A stretch of 64,000 bases of DNA, from assembly GCA_963662395.1 (NCBI GenBank), contig OY759511.1, positions 3,410,001-3,474,000 on the forward strand, in the 5' to 3' direction. Of this stretch, positions 1-9,475 are shown piece after piece. This DNA comes from JAPOXR01 sp963662395. Lineage in GTDB: Bacteria; Pseudomonadota; Alphaproteobacteria; Rhodobacterales; Rhodobacteraceae. Position 1 is the first letter of the stretch. Every line of letters begins with the position of its first letter. The notes under the pieces are model-generated. The model saw only the letters and a list, made by a program, of their open reading frames with translations, ran no database searches and was not told where the DNA came from. The translations under genes were made by a program, and so were the position numbers.

Positions 1-3000
1 CCCGGCTCCCGGCGTGACGGAAACGACCTTGGCGAAAACCTCGCACACATCCGCATCTCCGTCCGGGCCCTGGCCCGGCACCAGGTCGATCCAGCGGACC
101 GCGTCGCCCGGAACGATGCCGCTGCCGATCTCGCAGGCTATCGGATACTCTGGCCTGGCATCGGCCCGCAGGGCCTCCCGCGTGGTTTCGACCGGCCAGC
201 GCCGACGGTGGACATCCCCCCGGAAGAGGTCCCTCGCACTGACGGTTTCGGACCCCGATCCGACATCGATGTCGTAGGTCTCCCCGGCATCGCCTGGCCT
301 CACGCCGACGATCCTGCCGTCCCGGACCACTGCATCGCCGCCGTCCCGCTCAAGCCAGGATATCAGGTCACCGAGGACGAGATCGCCAGCGGCGCGGACA
401 TCCTGCCGGGGATCGGCGACGAGCCCGCCGTGATCGGGCAGCGGTTCCTGTTCGGCCCATGCCAGCACCCGATCGTCACGCCGGAACATGTCCGCCATCC
501 GCGCCAGCCAGGCCCGCAGGGTTTCGATTCCCCAGCGGACAAACTCGAGATGCGGCGCCCAGACCGCGCCTTCCCGTGACATCCGTCCTCCCCTTTCACG
601 AAGTTCTTCCGCCTGCCGGCGCCACGCGGCGTATCCGGGCCGCAGCTGCGGCAGGCCCCGATCTGCCGCACCATCCAGGAACAGCGTCCTGCGCCATCGC
701 GAGTTGCGGGCAAGCTGTTCCGCGAACTCCCGGAGCTGCTGCCGCCGGTCCTGGGCGACGCGGTTTTCATCGGTGATGCGGCGGAGCGTTCCCGCGAATT
801 CACCGGGGACGGAGGGATTGGCGGCAAGGGTCTCGATGCGGGCCATCAGCGCATCATGGCCATCGGTGTAGCAGGGAAGCGTACCATCATGCCGCGCCCG
901 GGATCGAAGGTCCCGCCAGTCCTTCATCACCGCCTGCGCCGCATTGCCGGCCAGTGCGGACCGGAGACCGATCAAATCCGTCCACACCCGGGACCGCAGG
1001 CCCGGGAGCCGGAGATGGGGCGCGTATTCGGGCATCTCCACCATGGCCCGCCCCTCCCTGGCCAGGTCCCCCGCCTCCCGCACCGACGGGCCGGCGGCGG
1101 GCGGCGGCCCGAGCGCGTCGATTGCCCGCCGGCAGCGCACGCCGAAACTCGCCACGGCGCTGCGCCGTGCGGCCTCCCTGCTTATCCAGGCCAGGTGGTT
1201 CTCGATGCGATCGCGGTATCCCCGTGAAATCCACTCGAGGCCGCGTTCGCGCTCCAGGCGCCCGGCCACATCCCGGAATCCGGGCATGTCGTGGATGACC
1301 CGGCCCGCCTCTTCCGCCTCCATCCTGAGTGTCGCGCAGGCGCTGTCCGCCGTCAGCACCGGATGCTTGCCAGGCAGGGCGAGCGCCGCGGCCTCCTTCT
1401 CCCCGACCGCTTCGAGGGCCGTCATCCGCATTCCGCTCCGCTCCTCCAGGGTCTCGGCCAGCTGCTGCCGGTTGTCGGTCAGGATGACGACCTCGTCGCG
1501 GGCCCGGCTGACCTCGACGTAGAAGGTGGCCTGGTCGGTGAGTGCGCCATGCCCGGAATCGAGGACCGCGATCACCCGGTCGGCGGTAATCCCCTGGGCA
1601 CCGTGAACGGTGCTGCTGTATGCATGGTCGATATGGCGCAGCTGGACATCGTCCCGCGCCATCCGGACCTCCCTTCCGTTCGCCTCCAGCCGGACGATTT
1701 TCGGTCCGATCCCGAGAATGCGGGCCCGCTCGCCATTCACCAGCCCCCGACCAGGATCATTGCGTGTCCAGCGGATCCGGTCTCCGGCCCGGATGCGGAT
1801 CGGTGCCGTCTCGTAGACCTCGAGCTGGTAGCGGAGGCGCTTGCCACCGGGCCGGACCCTGAGCCGCCTCCCGTCATCATGGGCAAGCACCGCATGTTCG
1901 CCACAGGTGGCATTGACGGTGAAGCATTCACCGGCCCGTGCCTTGCCGCCCCACAGGTCGTGATGAAACACCACCGCATCACCTTCGCTCCAGTTGCGGA
2001 TATCGCCCTTGCGGGCACGGGTCATGCCGCGGCCGATCAGCCGGTCGAGTTCGAGTTCCGGGCCGCCGAGCACCTGGTCGGCGGCAAGACCCTCGCGGAC
2101 GGTCTCGTTGATCTCGGCCCGGATCTCGTGGGTCGGCGCCAGGATGACGGTGGCATCGCGAGCGGCATCGTCCAGCCCCAGCCAGAGCTCTGCGGCCGTC
2201 CGGCCCAGCTCACCGAATTCGACCTCGTGGACCTGCCCGCCAAGCCTGCCGATGGCCTGCATCGGCTTGCCCTCGATGATCCGGGCCACCGCCTCCCTGA
2301 GATGCGGCGTTCGCTGCCGGAGGACCTCGTCCATCATTGCCGTCGGCATGCCGGCCCCCTGCAGCTGCCGGAATGGCTGGCCGGCCTCGACCGCCCGCAA
2401 CTGCCGGGTATCACCGACGAGCACCAGGCGGGCAAACCCGAGGCGTTCGGAAATCCGCATCAGCTCCTGCATCTGCGTGGTGCCCGTCATCGACGCCTCG
2501 TCGAGGATCACCACCGCGCCGGCGAATTCCTGCTGCAGCCGGGTCAGCGTCTCCTCTTCCGCCACGCCATCGGCAACATCCCGGTGCCGGGCAAGGAAGC
2601 CCTGCAGGGTCCGCGCCGCCAGCCCGGCCTCGGCCCGGAGACCTCGGACCGCGGCACCGCTCGGCGCCAGTGCGATCACCTTCCGGCCTGCGGCCAGTTC
2701 CTTCACCGCTCTCAGCATCGCGGTCTTGCCGGTCCCGGCATAGCCCTGGATGCCGACGGTCACGCCGCCCCCGAGCAGGATCGTGCTGACGGCCTGCCGC
2801 TGACCTGCGGTCAGCGAAGCATCCGCAAGCATCGCACTGACCCGCTCCGGGGCGGCGAGCGGGCGGCCCCGGCCGAGCGAGCGTTTCATCAGGGAGATGA
2901 TCTCGCGTTCCGCCCGGAGCGCCCGGGCGGTCACCAGGCATGGCCCGAGGCCGCGGCGCACCGCATCCACCAGGTGTCCGTCCCGCTTCAGCTGGTCCCT

Positions 3001-4083
3001 GGCCGCCACGTATTCGGCATGGGAATAGACACCGGGCGTATGGGCAAGGGACAGCATGCAGAGATCGGCCTCGCGGAAGACGGAACTTCTCTCGGCCAGG
3101 TGTTCTACGGACAGGGTGACGATCTCGAGAAGGCTCTTGCGGTTTTCGGCGTCTCTTTCCTCGCGGCGCCGGCCTGCCGCCCGGCGCGGCGGATTTCGTT
3201 CGATCCCCATCTCCCATGCCTGGCCGCGCCAGCGAGCCTCGAGTTCCCGGTGGTGGGGCTCGTCCTTTCGCCGGCGGGTGGCGTATGCCGCCTTCTGCCG
3301 GTTCGCCGCGGTATTGGCCAAGCCGCGGCTCCGGATCCACTCCATGATCTCGCCTCGCCGGCTCGAGGCCTGCTCGAGGAGCGGCCGGTCGTAGCCGGCG
3401 ATCTCGAAGCCGGGAACCTGGCCGACCATGGAAGGCCTCAGCGCGTAGCCGAGCGCGCGCAGCCGGCTCGCAAGCGCGTTCCGGTAATGGGCACCGATCA
3501 GCTTTGCGGCCGGCCCCAGCATTCCCATGTCGAGACTGCTCCAGCGGCCACCCGGGCGCCCGGTCATGTTGGCAATGACCGCGTGGGTATGCAGGTGCGG
3601 CTCCAGGTTGCGATTGGCCTTGTGGCGAAAGGTGGCGGCAACCATGGATGGCGCGCTCACCCGGTCATGGCGCCGCTTCGCCCGGTCCCAGCTCCGGGTC
3701 ACCAGCAGGTGGTCCTCGATGAAATCCAGCGTCTCCCGCACCGCCGCGTCATGCGCGGTGACGATTCGGCCATCACCGGCAACCAGCGCCGCCAGCGAGA
3801 CCGATTTCGGTGCCTGCAGGGTGATGTCGACCCCCGGCCGGTGCTCGTGCTCACCGTCCCGGAGGCGTCCGAGGACGATCTCCGTCCGCGGAACCCTTCC
3901 GGCGAGAACATCCGTCAGCCGGGCCGGAGCTACGTGACGGCGAAGCCGCAGCGCCTCGGCACCGCGGCCGTGCCAGCGGCTCGCCTTCCTGTGTTCGGGG
4001 TCACCCGTCGCGTAGTAGCCTTCCTGCTCGAAGTATTCCGTCGTCCTGGTGGCGGACGTCAGCTGCGTGACCGTGGCGACCAT
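1..4083 (-). CDS. MobF-family conjugative relaxase-helicase (TraA/TrwC-like), C-terminus outside window
   Basis: Open minus-strand frame from ATG at 4083 to the left edge (1361 residues, no stop), so the protein is partial at its C-terminus. It should nick oriT and unwind the transferred strand in conjugation. The N-terminal TrwC-type relaxase domain (about 1-300) has two adjacent tyrosines near residue 23 and a three-histidine metal site HLHTH with H163, H165 and H167. A superfamily 1 helicase follows, with Walker A GYAGTGKT near 447-454, Walker B-like ILDEAS near 528 and a late helicase motif STVHGAQG near 824. Family members are commonly 1000-1800 residues. A long plus-strand frame over the same region is an antisense shadow. 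It is transcribed divergently from the membrane protein at 4266. The assignment to MobF is firm; the exact subfamily is not. Confidence 0.9.
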   Translation of the reverse strand, partial: MVATVTQLTSATRTTEYFEQEGYYATGDPEHRKASRWHGRGAEALRLRRHVAPARLTDVLAGRVPRTEIVLGRLRDGEHEHRPGVDITLQAPKSVSLAALVAGDGRIVTAHDAAVRETLDFIEDHLLVTRSWDRAKRRHDRVSAPSMVAATFRHKANRNLEPHLHTHAVIANMTGRPGGRWSSLDMGMLGPAAKLIGAHYRNALASRLRALGYALRPSMVGQVPGFEIAGYDRPLLEQASSRRGEIMEWIRSRGLANTAANRQKAAYATRRRKDEPHHRELEARWRGQAWEMGIERNPPRRAAGRRREERDAENRKSLLEIVTLSVEHLAERSSVFREADLCMLSLAHTPGVYSHAEYVAARDQLKRDGHLVDAVRRGLGPCLVTARALRAEREIISLMKRSLGRGRPLAAPERVSAMLADASLTAGQRQAVSTILLGGGVTVGIQGYAGTGKTAMLRAVKELAAGRKVIALAPSGAAVRGLRAEAGLAARTLQGFLARHRDVADGVAEEETLTRLQQEFAGAVVILDEASMTGTTQMQELMRISERLGFARLVLVGDTRQLRAVEAGQPFRQLQGAGMPTAMMDEVLRQRTPHLREAVARIIEGKPMQAIGRLGGQVHEVEFGELGRTAAELWLGLDDAARDATVILAPTHEIRAEINETVREGLAADQVLGGPELELDRLIGRGMTRARKGDIRNWSEGDAVVFHHDLWGGKARAGECFTVNATCGEHAVLAHDDGRRLRVRPGGKRLRYQLEVYETAPIRIRAGDRIRWTRNDPGRGLVNGERARILGIGPKIVRLEANGREVRMARDDVQLRHIDHAYSSTVHGAQGITADRVIAVLDSGHGALTDQATFYVEVSRARDEVVILTDNRQQLAETLEERSGMRMTALEAVGEKEAAALALPGKHPVLTADSACATLRMEAEEAGRVIHDMPGFRDVAGRLERERGLEWISRGYRDRIENHLAWISREAARRSAVASFGVRCRRAIDALGPPPAAGPSVREAGDLAREGRAMVEMPEYAPHLRLPGLRSRVWTDLIGLRSALAGNAAQAVMKDWRDLRSRARHDGTLPCYTDGHDALMARIETLAANPSVPGEFAGTLRRITDENRVAQDRRQQLREFAEQLARNSRWRRTLFLDGAADRGLPQLRPGYAAWRRQAEELRERGGRMSREGAVWAPHLEFVRWGIETLRAWLARMADMFRRDDRVLAWAEQEPLPDHGGLVADPRQDVRAAGDLVLGDLISWLERDGGDAVVRDGRIVGVRPGDAGETYDIDVGSGSETVSARDLFRGDVHRRRWPVETTREALRADARPEYPIACEIGSGIVPGDAVRWIDLVPGQGPDGDADVCEVFAKVVSVTPGAG

Positions 4084-4265
4084 CGTGGAATCCGCTGCAT
4101 CATCGTCCCGACCCTACAGCTGCGGAGTGGCCGGGACATCAGCAAAGATCCGTTTCGCGGTGCATGCGGTTGCAGAATATCCTGGACCTGCGGCCGGCAG
4201 GATCGATTCGTCCCCGCAAGAGGGGCTGAGGGTAGTCCGGCCACGGTAACAGGAAACGGGAGACA

Positions 4266-4709
4266 GTGATGACAGGCAGTCAGGCGAAGGTGACAACGGA
4301 AGATCTGGCGGCGGCCATCCGCATGATGGCCAGTTTCCCGTGGGAAGAGATGCTGGAGGTCCAGCGGTCCCTGGAGGGGACCATTCGCGACGGGGCGCGT
4401 GAGCGTGAGGCACTGGTTGCCGCCATTCGCGACAGCGCCGCCACGGGTGGAGAAGCCCCGGATCTCGCGGCACGAGCGGAGGAGATCACCCGGGCCCTGG
4501 ATGCGGCAGTGAAACTGCAGGAACGGAGTGCGGCAGGAACGACCTCCATCGCGGGGAGGCTGAGCTCGTGGGATTCCTGCATGAAGCACATCTACCATGA
4601 CACGCACATCATTCGGTGGCGTGTCGGGTTGTTGTGCATGATCATGTCGCTCATCCTGGTCGCGGTTGGCGCCCCGGAAATTCTCCGGCACTTCCAGGTT
4701 CTGACCTGA
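4266..4709 (+). CDS. Small protein with one C-terminal membrane segment
   Basis: 147 residues from GTG at 4266, or 146 from the overlapping ATG at 4269; a GGGAGA-like ribosome site lies just upstream. The first 110 residues are charged, helical and possibly coiled-coil. One hydrophobic segment near 119-136 (GLLCMIMSLILVAVG) is followed by a short tail, so a tail-anchored inner membrane protein is likely. It is divergent from the relaxase gene with 182 bp between starts, the usual place for an oriT and for small mobilisation accessory genes. No family recognised. A role in anchoring or regulating transfer is inference from position only. Confidence 0.6.
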   Translation: MMTGSQAKVTTEDLAAAIRMMASFPWEEMLEVQRSLEGTIRDGAREREALVAAIRDSAATGGEAPDLAARAEEITRALDAAVKLQERSAAGTTSIAGRLSSWDSCMKHIYHDTHIIRWRVGLLCMIMSLILVAVGAPEILRHFQVLT

Positions 4710-5202
4710 TACGCACCACGGCAGGCGGCAGACCCGATACAGGGTTGACGCCATGGGGTTCAGGCGGAACCGGACGGGGCCGCCAAAGCGGCCGCACCCG
4801 TGAGGGACGGTCCTGTCCGCCCCGGTAGACAGGCAGGATCCTATCGGGCAGTGCCGGGGCTCCAGGGGCGGCGAGCGCCCTGGCCGCCGGAGGCTGCGGA
4901 TGTCGACGCCATGCCAATTCCAGTGGTTGCCGAAGCGGTGCCGAAATCACGGGGCGAGAAGGTCAGATCCGAAATGCAGAATATCCAGATAGCGGAAACG
5001 AAGAGGAAGACACATGCGGCCTTTGGTCTCTTCGCCGGCATCCATGGTTCCAGAACCCGTATCCTAGGCCAGACACAGGTGACAGTCATCCATGGTTCAG
5101 GAAAATGTCGTCAATCATCACGCCAAGGACTGAATCCGATCACCTGCAGTGCTGGTCCTGAGTTCGTCCACCAGGAGCCTGTCGGATTTGTCAATGAACC
5201 CA
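4710..5202. other. Intergenic region, no supported gene
   Basis: About 490 bases after the small membrane protein. The short frames here have the proline- and arginine-rich composition of chance frames in GC-rich DNA and lack ribosome sites. No RNA gene or repeat was recognised. The region ends at an orphan IS5-type terminus. Confidence 0.5.
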
Positions 5203-5262
5203 GGGCTTGTTGACAATCGAGTTGTCAATCAGCCGCATCAATACCATTTCTGCCGCAACACC
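5203..5262 (+). repeat. Orphan left end of the IS5-type element found complete at 58532
   Basis: The 60 bases starting gggcttgttgacaatcgag match the left terminus at 58532 (gggcctgttgacaatcgag), and similarity continues through the following tcaatcagccgc and the leader before the transposase. No transposase reading frame or second terminus follows. It is a solo IS end left by deletion or rearrangement. Confidence 0.75.
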
Positions 5263-5373
5263 CGTATGCGGACACCCCCGTGGTGCAAGCTGGATTTCAG
5301 ACATCATGTGAATTGCGGTCAAGGTACCCTCGCATGTCCGGCCTCTCGATACAGCATTCATTCGCCGCTGGCC

Positions 5374-5518
5374 CATATGGTGTTCGCGGATCGGATCCGG
5401 ATCGCTTGCGCGGGCTCGAAGCCCTGCGGCCAACACCGGTTTTTCCGACCCCGCCTTCAATGACCGCCGCCCCAATGTTGTCTTTCGTCCCAACCACTCG
5501 GTCGGGACATTCCCCCTG
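5374..5518. repeat. Dispersed 145-bp repeat, copy A
   Basis: This stretch, beginning catatggtgttcg, aligns by eye along its length with 27359-27503. Shared landmarks include ggatcggatcc/ggtcggatcc, a central hairpin cgggctcgaagccctg and the block ccttcaatgacc. Copy B sits on the 3' side of a truncated IS110-type transposase, so the repeat may be the non-coding end of an IS110-type element. Copy A has no transposase. Confidence 0.65.
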
Positions 5519-5550
5519 AAACTATTTTCAACCAGTGGCCATATGGAGTA

Positions 5551-5580
5551 TTGACATTGTAAATTACAGTCGTAATTTAC
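5551..5580 (+). promoter_or_regulatory. Promoter with overlapping palindromic operator
   Basis: A consensus -35 box TTGACA (5551-5556) is followed immediately by a perfect inverted repeat, arms GTAAATTAC (5559-5567) and GTAATTTAC (5572-5580) around a 4-bp spacer. A weak -10 (TAATTT/AATTTA, 5573-5579) lies inside the right arm. A further half-site, acaaattac, occurs at 5587-5595. A protein bound here would cover the promoter. The downstream gene starts with a helix-turn-helix domain, so autoregulation is likely. The promoter position also argues for the ATG at 5610 over the upstream in-frame start at 5535. Confidence 0.7.
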
Positions 5581-5609
5581 ATCTATTACAAATTACGAGA
5601 CGCCAGACT

Positions 5610-7334
5610 ATGCCGCTCACAGTTCCAGAACTAGCCCGGGCCGTAGGTCAGAGCGAGAACTATGTCAGGCAGCACATCTTTCGCAAGCACCTCGCTGTGC
5701 AGAAGGGTGGACGTAACCTATTGGTAACGCGCGACGAGGCATTGCGCTGGGCGCGTGAGCGTCACTTGCCCTTCGACCCGCCCGCACACGCCCGGGAATC
5801 GTCGCCGGCGATGAAGGATCGCATGGCTCGGATGACGGTACTGGCCCTGCAACGTCCGGCAGGGGAGTCTTGCAACCTGTTGACTGCAGTACGCCACCGA
5901 CGCACGGATGCACTGGGGCCCTGGGCGAAAGAGCCAAGCAAGGCCTGGACCAGCGAGAAACTTGGAGACGGACTGCGACTGCATTCTCTCGATGCACCCC
6001 TGGGCCACTGCCAGGAGCTCGTCCAGGATATCCGCGACACGGGAATGCTGTCGCTGGGCAGTGAGAAAGTTGCCTATGCCCTGGAACCGATTCCTCGCAT
6101 TCACCGAGTATTCCGTGAAACTACGGGAGGTGCTGGCGCATCCATGGGCAGTCCGTTCTCGCGGCACAGCGCGGAGATCGTCGAGTATTGGAGCCTCGCC
6201 GACAAACCTCGCCGACTATGGCTGGAATTGCTCGATTCCAACGACAATCGGACACCCGTCTCGCTCTCCCGTCTCGCCGTTCCCCTGGACCGCCTCTCGG
6301 ATCGTGTCGGAAACATCATGATCATGCGCGCCGAAGATGAGGTTGCCTGCGATCTCTGGCTGGCGCATGACGGATCTCTTCGGCTTCTTGTTGACGCCGA
6401 AAACCTTGCGCCCGGCGCCTATCGCGCCACGGTTTGGGCCAGTCATGCGGGGGACGACGTGTTTCGGCAAGAAGTCCCTGTAGCGCGGCGCATGACCGCA
6501 ATCCCGCTCAAATCAGATGTCGATCGCATCGGATTTGAGGTGTTCCGAACCACTGACGGACAATGCCTCGACCGCATGGAAGCGGACCTGCTGAAGCGGA
6601 TCGGTGGCCAGATCAAGATCAATGCCACTCCGACCATACAATTTCATGACAGACAGGGCCGGGCGTTCCACGAAGTGAGCCTGCCCGGCCCTTCATCCAG
6701 TCTCGATGTCAACCTTGACGAAAACACCAGCGATCTTGACAAGGAGATACGGCAACAATGGCTCGACCGCCGGGTGCGAGAGCGAGAGACCGCTGCGCGC
6801 AAGGAACGCGGATTCGCGCGTTTCCAGCCCGGCGAAATCGACGACGCAGGCCGATATCTCGTCGGGGTCCTGCGGCAGGACTCCGATCAGAAGACACCGA
6901 TCTATTTCGCCGACCCACACTTCGACCTGCACATTGAGGGCGACAGGCAAGACCACCTGGATCGCAAGAGAATCTACCTCGACATTTTTGCGGCCACCGT
7001 TGGCGCTCCGCTGCACATCCTCTGCGCTCGTAGCAAACCGGAGCAAGACGGACTTCCACCATGGTGGTCGGCATGTCCCAAACAGATGACGGACCACATA
7101 CACGTCCGGTCGTTCCGCAGCCAAGACGGCAGAGCTAACGGATTCCATGACCGCTTCCTGATTACGCCCAGGAGCGAGATCATGATCAGTAACTCCATCA
7201 ACGGCTGGCACAACCACGGCGTTACCTTCGCCACCCTTCCTTATGACGTGTACCGCGCCGAAGCGGACCGTCTCTGGTCCATGGACGTCGGATCCAAGAC
7301 CGCCGATCTCTTCGTCCGTGAAATCGGCCGATGA
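5610..7334 (+). CDS. HTH-PLD-like nuclease fusion, candidate defence effector
   Basis: 574 residues from ATG at 5610 (MPLTVPELARAVGQ). Residues 1-60 form an excisionase/MerR-like winged helix (LTVPELARAVGQ, then a VTRDEALRWA wing). The middle (about 90-420) is mixed and partly beta-rich, with no recognised fold. The C-terminus (about 425-570) looks like a phospholipase D-type nuclease half: YFADPHFD, later FHDRFL with H513, then ISNSINGWHNHGV. This HDR-plus-SNS pattern recalls the C-terminus of VPA1262-like proteins rather than the classic HKD motif. The stop overlaps the next start (ATGA at 7331-7334), so the two genes are translationally coupled. A self-regulated DNA-binding nuclease partnered with a large helical protein fits an anti-phage module. 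The PLD-like call is moderately sure; the biological role is inference. Confidence 0.7.
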   Translation: MPLTVPELARAVGQSENYVRQHIFRKHLAVQKGGRNLLVTRDEALRWARERHLPFDPPAHARESSPAMKDRMARMTVLALQRPAGESCNLLTAVRHRRTDALGPWAKEPSKAWTSEKLGDGLRLHSLDAPLGHCQELVQDIRDTGMLSLGSEKVAYALEPIPRIHRVFRETTGGAGASMGSPFSRHSAEIVEYWSLADKPRRLWLELLDSNDNRTPVSLSRLAVPLDRLSDRVGNIMIMRAEDEVACDLWLAHDGSLRLLVDAENLAPGAYRATVWASHAGDDVFRQEVPVARRMTAIPLKSDVDRIGFEVFRTTDGQCLDRMEADLLKRIGGQIKINATPTIQFHDRQGRAFHEVSLPGPSSSLDVNLDENTSDLDKEIRQQWLDRRVRERETAARKERGFARFQPGEIDDAGRYLVGVLRQDSDQKTPIYFADPHFDLHIEGDRQDHLDRKRIYLDIFAATVGAPLHILCARSKPEQDGLPPWWSACPKQMTDHIHVRSFRSQDGRANGFHDRFLITPRSEIMISNSINGWHNHGVTFATLPYDVYRAEADRLWSMDVGSKTADLFVREIGR

Positions 7335-9475
7335 CCAGGAAAACCGAACACATGCCATCCCTCACCGAGGAAGCTAAGGCCATCATTTGGCGGATCTTCG
7401 CCGAAGGGGCGGCACCCCATACCCGGCGCTCGGCTTACGAAGCGGTCGAGCCAATTGTCAGGCGGCATATTTCTTCCAACGATGCGGAGTTGTCGATCGC
7501 CGCTATGCACGATTGGTTCGAGTCGTACGGAGATCGCCACTGGCTCAAGTCCGACATGCGAGAAACCGTTGCAACCATGATCCTGGATGGTCTGGAAGCT
7601 GGTTCCGATGAAGCACAAGTATGGGCCATCGGCTCGATCGATGCCGAAATTTCGACAAGCGTCATTCCTTCCCGGTGGTCTGCCGGCCAAATCGACACCT
7701 TTTTCGATCACGCACTCTGCGTCCTGGAGAAACTCGCCAATCGAAATAGCCTGATTGATCTCTCCCGACTTCACAGGTCCCTTGCCCCAGATGCCGAACT
7801 CACAAGGCAGGCCATTATGCGCGAAGGCCGGCTGGAAACATACCAACACCTCGACAGCCGCGGCTTCGACCTTGTCATCAATGCGCTCCACCCGACGGTC
7901 GGCAACCTGCTCGCTCTCTTGGTCGCCCTGAGACCCGAAGGCTATGCATCACTGGTCGAAAGACTCGATCATCCCGTCATGCAGGCACGTGCAGCACACC
8001 ACATGCTCGCTGCAACCCTCCATTCGGATCACCGCGCACCTCTGCAATGGATAGATCAGGGTTCATGCGATGGCCTGATTGCACTGGCGATCGTGCACAC
8101 CCTGAACACCGTTAACCGGCTTGATAACGATATCCGGCTTGCGGATCGCACGGATCCGGATCGATACCCTCCAAGCACCGAACTCCGCCCCGACCAGGAC
8201 GACCTCGATCTTGCAGCTACAGGCCTCCTCCATGGCTTGGTTGACCGGCTGGCTTTACTCGGTCCTCCTGCCTGCGTCCGCTGGATCGGCGAACTGCTCA
8301 GCAGCGGCACCTGCATGCTGAATCGACAGCACGGCCATGAGATACCGCCACGCGTCACCCAACTCGAGAACGCATGCACGGAGTTGTGCATACACCTGAT
8401 TCAAGAGACTAGGTCCGACCATCTGCTTCCCGAACTCATTGCCGGACTACGTCATGCTCCCAGCAAGAGTTGGACACGGCATCTTGCCGAGATTGCCTGG
8501 GAGCTGCGCGATAAGGAGCCTGCGCGGGCAGCTGAACTTGCCAGAACCGCGCTTGAAGAGCACGAGCGGCAGATTGCAGCGGAGTTGGAGCGCGACCATG
8601 TATTTCTTGAGTGGCACGATTGGGACTACCGCGAGTGGATCAAGTGCCTCGGCGGCGCCCTCGCCATATCCTGCAAGGAAATCGACCTTCTGCATTGGGT
8701 TGGAACCCGGTGCCACGCTTTGCCGTTAAGCGTCTGGGATGCGGAAGAGAACTACAAAGCATTCAGTTCGGCCGATCGCGTCATCCAACACCGGTTTCTC
8801 ATTGTTTTCCACGCTATCCCGATACTCCAGCTACTCGGACGCCCTGCCGATCCTGCTTCGGTTCGGGCTCTCGCCGAAACCTTGTGGGCCCACACCGCCT
8901 TCGCAGAGAGACACCTTCATAGACATACCGGTGCGCCTACCGCCGTGGAGTACGCCGCGCGCTATGCCATCGAATATGGTGCGCCGGGCGATGCATGGTT
9001 GTTGGAACAAGCACGCAAGCCCGGGCTCCAAGCCCGGGCAATATGGGCGCTGATCGACCAACGGCAGCAAAAGACCTGCCGCGAAGGCGGTAAAGTCACA
9101 TCCGACGAGGATTTCATTCTGCCCGAGTTCGCCCGCATTTGCTCGAACCGCTTTGGCAACGGAGGCGAATTCAATCTCGAAGCCCTGCGTTACTGGGGTT
9201 TGCTATGGCTACAGCTAGGTGCGGTCAATGAAGCCGAGAAGACGGCAACGGCCATATTGGCATTCCCTTTGAAGACGCATGATCGAATCTACAAGCTTCT
9301 GGCGCTGAAATTGTTTGCCCAAGTAGCCCAATCTCGACCGCTGTCCCCGGCACTGGCCAAATTCCCTGCGTCTCTCTACAGGCAGCTTTGGTCCAGCTAT
9401 ATGCCGCGTGAAGAACTTTCCGATCGCCAGAAAATCGACGAAATTCTTGAACAATCGGCGTCCCGCATACTCTAA
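7331..9475 (+). CDS. Large alpha-helical partner protein of the PLD-like nuclease
   Basis: 714 residues. The start overlaps the upstream stop by ATGA, so it is the second gene of a two-gene operon. The sequence is almost entirely predicted helix, with HEAT/ARM-like leucine-rich stretches (LARTALEEHERQIAAELERD near 400; LEALRYWGLLWLQLGAVNEAEKTATA near 630). No catalytic motif, membrane segment or signal peptide was seen. Helical solenoids of this kind often act as sensors or scaffolds in defence systems; here it could hold the nuclease inactive or recognise a phage protein. No family is recognised, and that role is inference from coupling to the nuclease. Confidence 0.65.
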   Translation: MTRKTEHMPSLTEEAKAIIWRIFAEGAAPHTRRSAYEAVEPIVRRHISSNDAELSIAAMHDWFESYGDRHWLKSDMRETVATMILDGLEAGSDEAQVWAIGSIDAEISTSVIPSRWSAGQIDTFFDHALCVLEKLANRNSLIDLSRLHRSLAPDAELTRQAIMREGRLETYQHLDSRGFDLVINALHPTVGNLLALLVALRPEGYASLVERLDHPVMQARAAHHMLAATLHSDHRAPLQWIDQGSCDGLIALAIVHTLNTVNRLDNDIRLADRTDPDRYPPSTELRPDQDDLDLAATGLLHGLVDRLALLGPPACVRWIGELLSSGTCMLNRQHGHEIPPRVTQLENACTELCIHLIQETRSDHLLPELIAGLRHAPSKSWTRHLAEIAWELRDKEPARAAELARTALEEHERQIAAELERDHVFLEWHDWDYREWIKCLGGALAISCKEIDLLHWVGTRCHALPLSVWDAEENYKAFSSADRVIQHRFLIVFHAIPILQLLGRPADPASVRALAETLWAHTAFAERHLHRHTGAPTAVEYAARYAIEYGAPGDAWLLEQARKPGLQARAIWALIDQRQQKTCREGGKVTSDEDFILPEFARICSNRFGNGGEFNLEALRYWGLLWLQLGAVNEAEKTATAILAFPLKTHDRIYKLLALKLFAQVAQSRPLSPALAKFPASLYRQLWSSYMPREELSDRQKIDEILEQSASRIL

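Noticed and set aside
1291..4269. Plus-strand open frame of 992 codons
   Set aside because: It is in exact codon register opposite the relaxase, which has clear relaxase and helicase motifs; the plus frame matches no family.
5535..5609. Upstream start for the HTH-nuclease gene
   Set aside because: It would place the start before the TTGACA promoter and operator, and the added residues precede the HTH domain without similarity to it.
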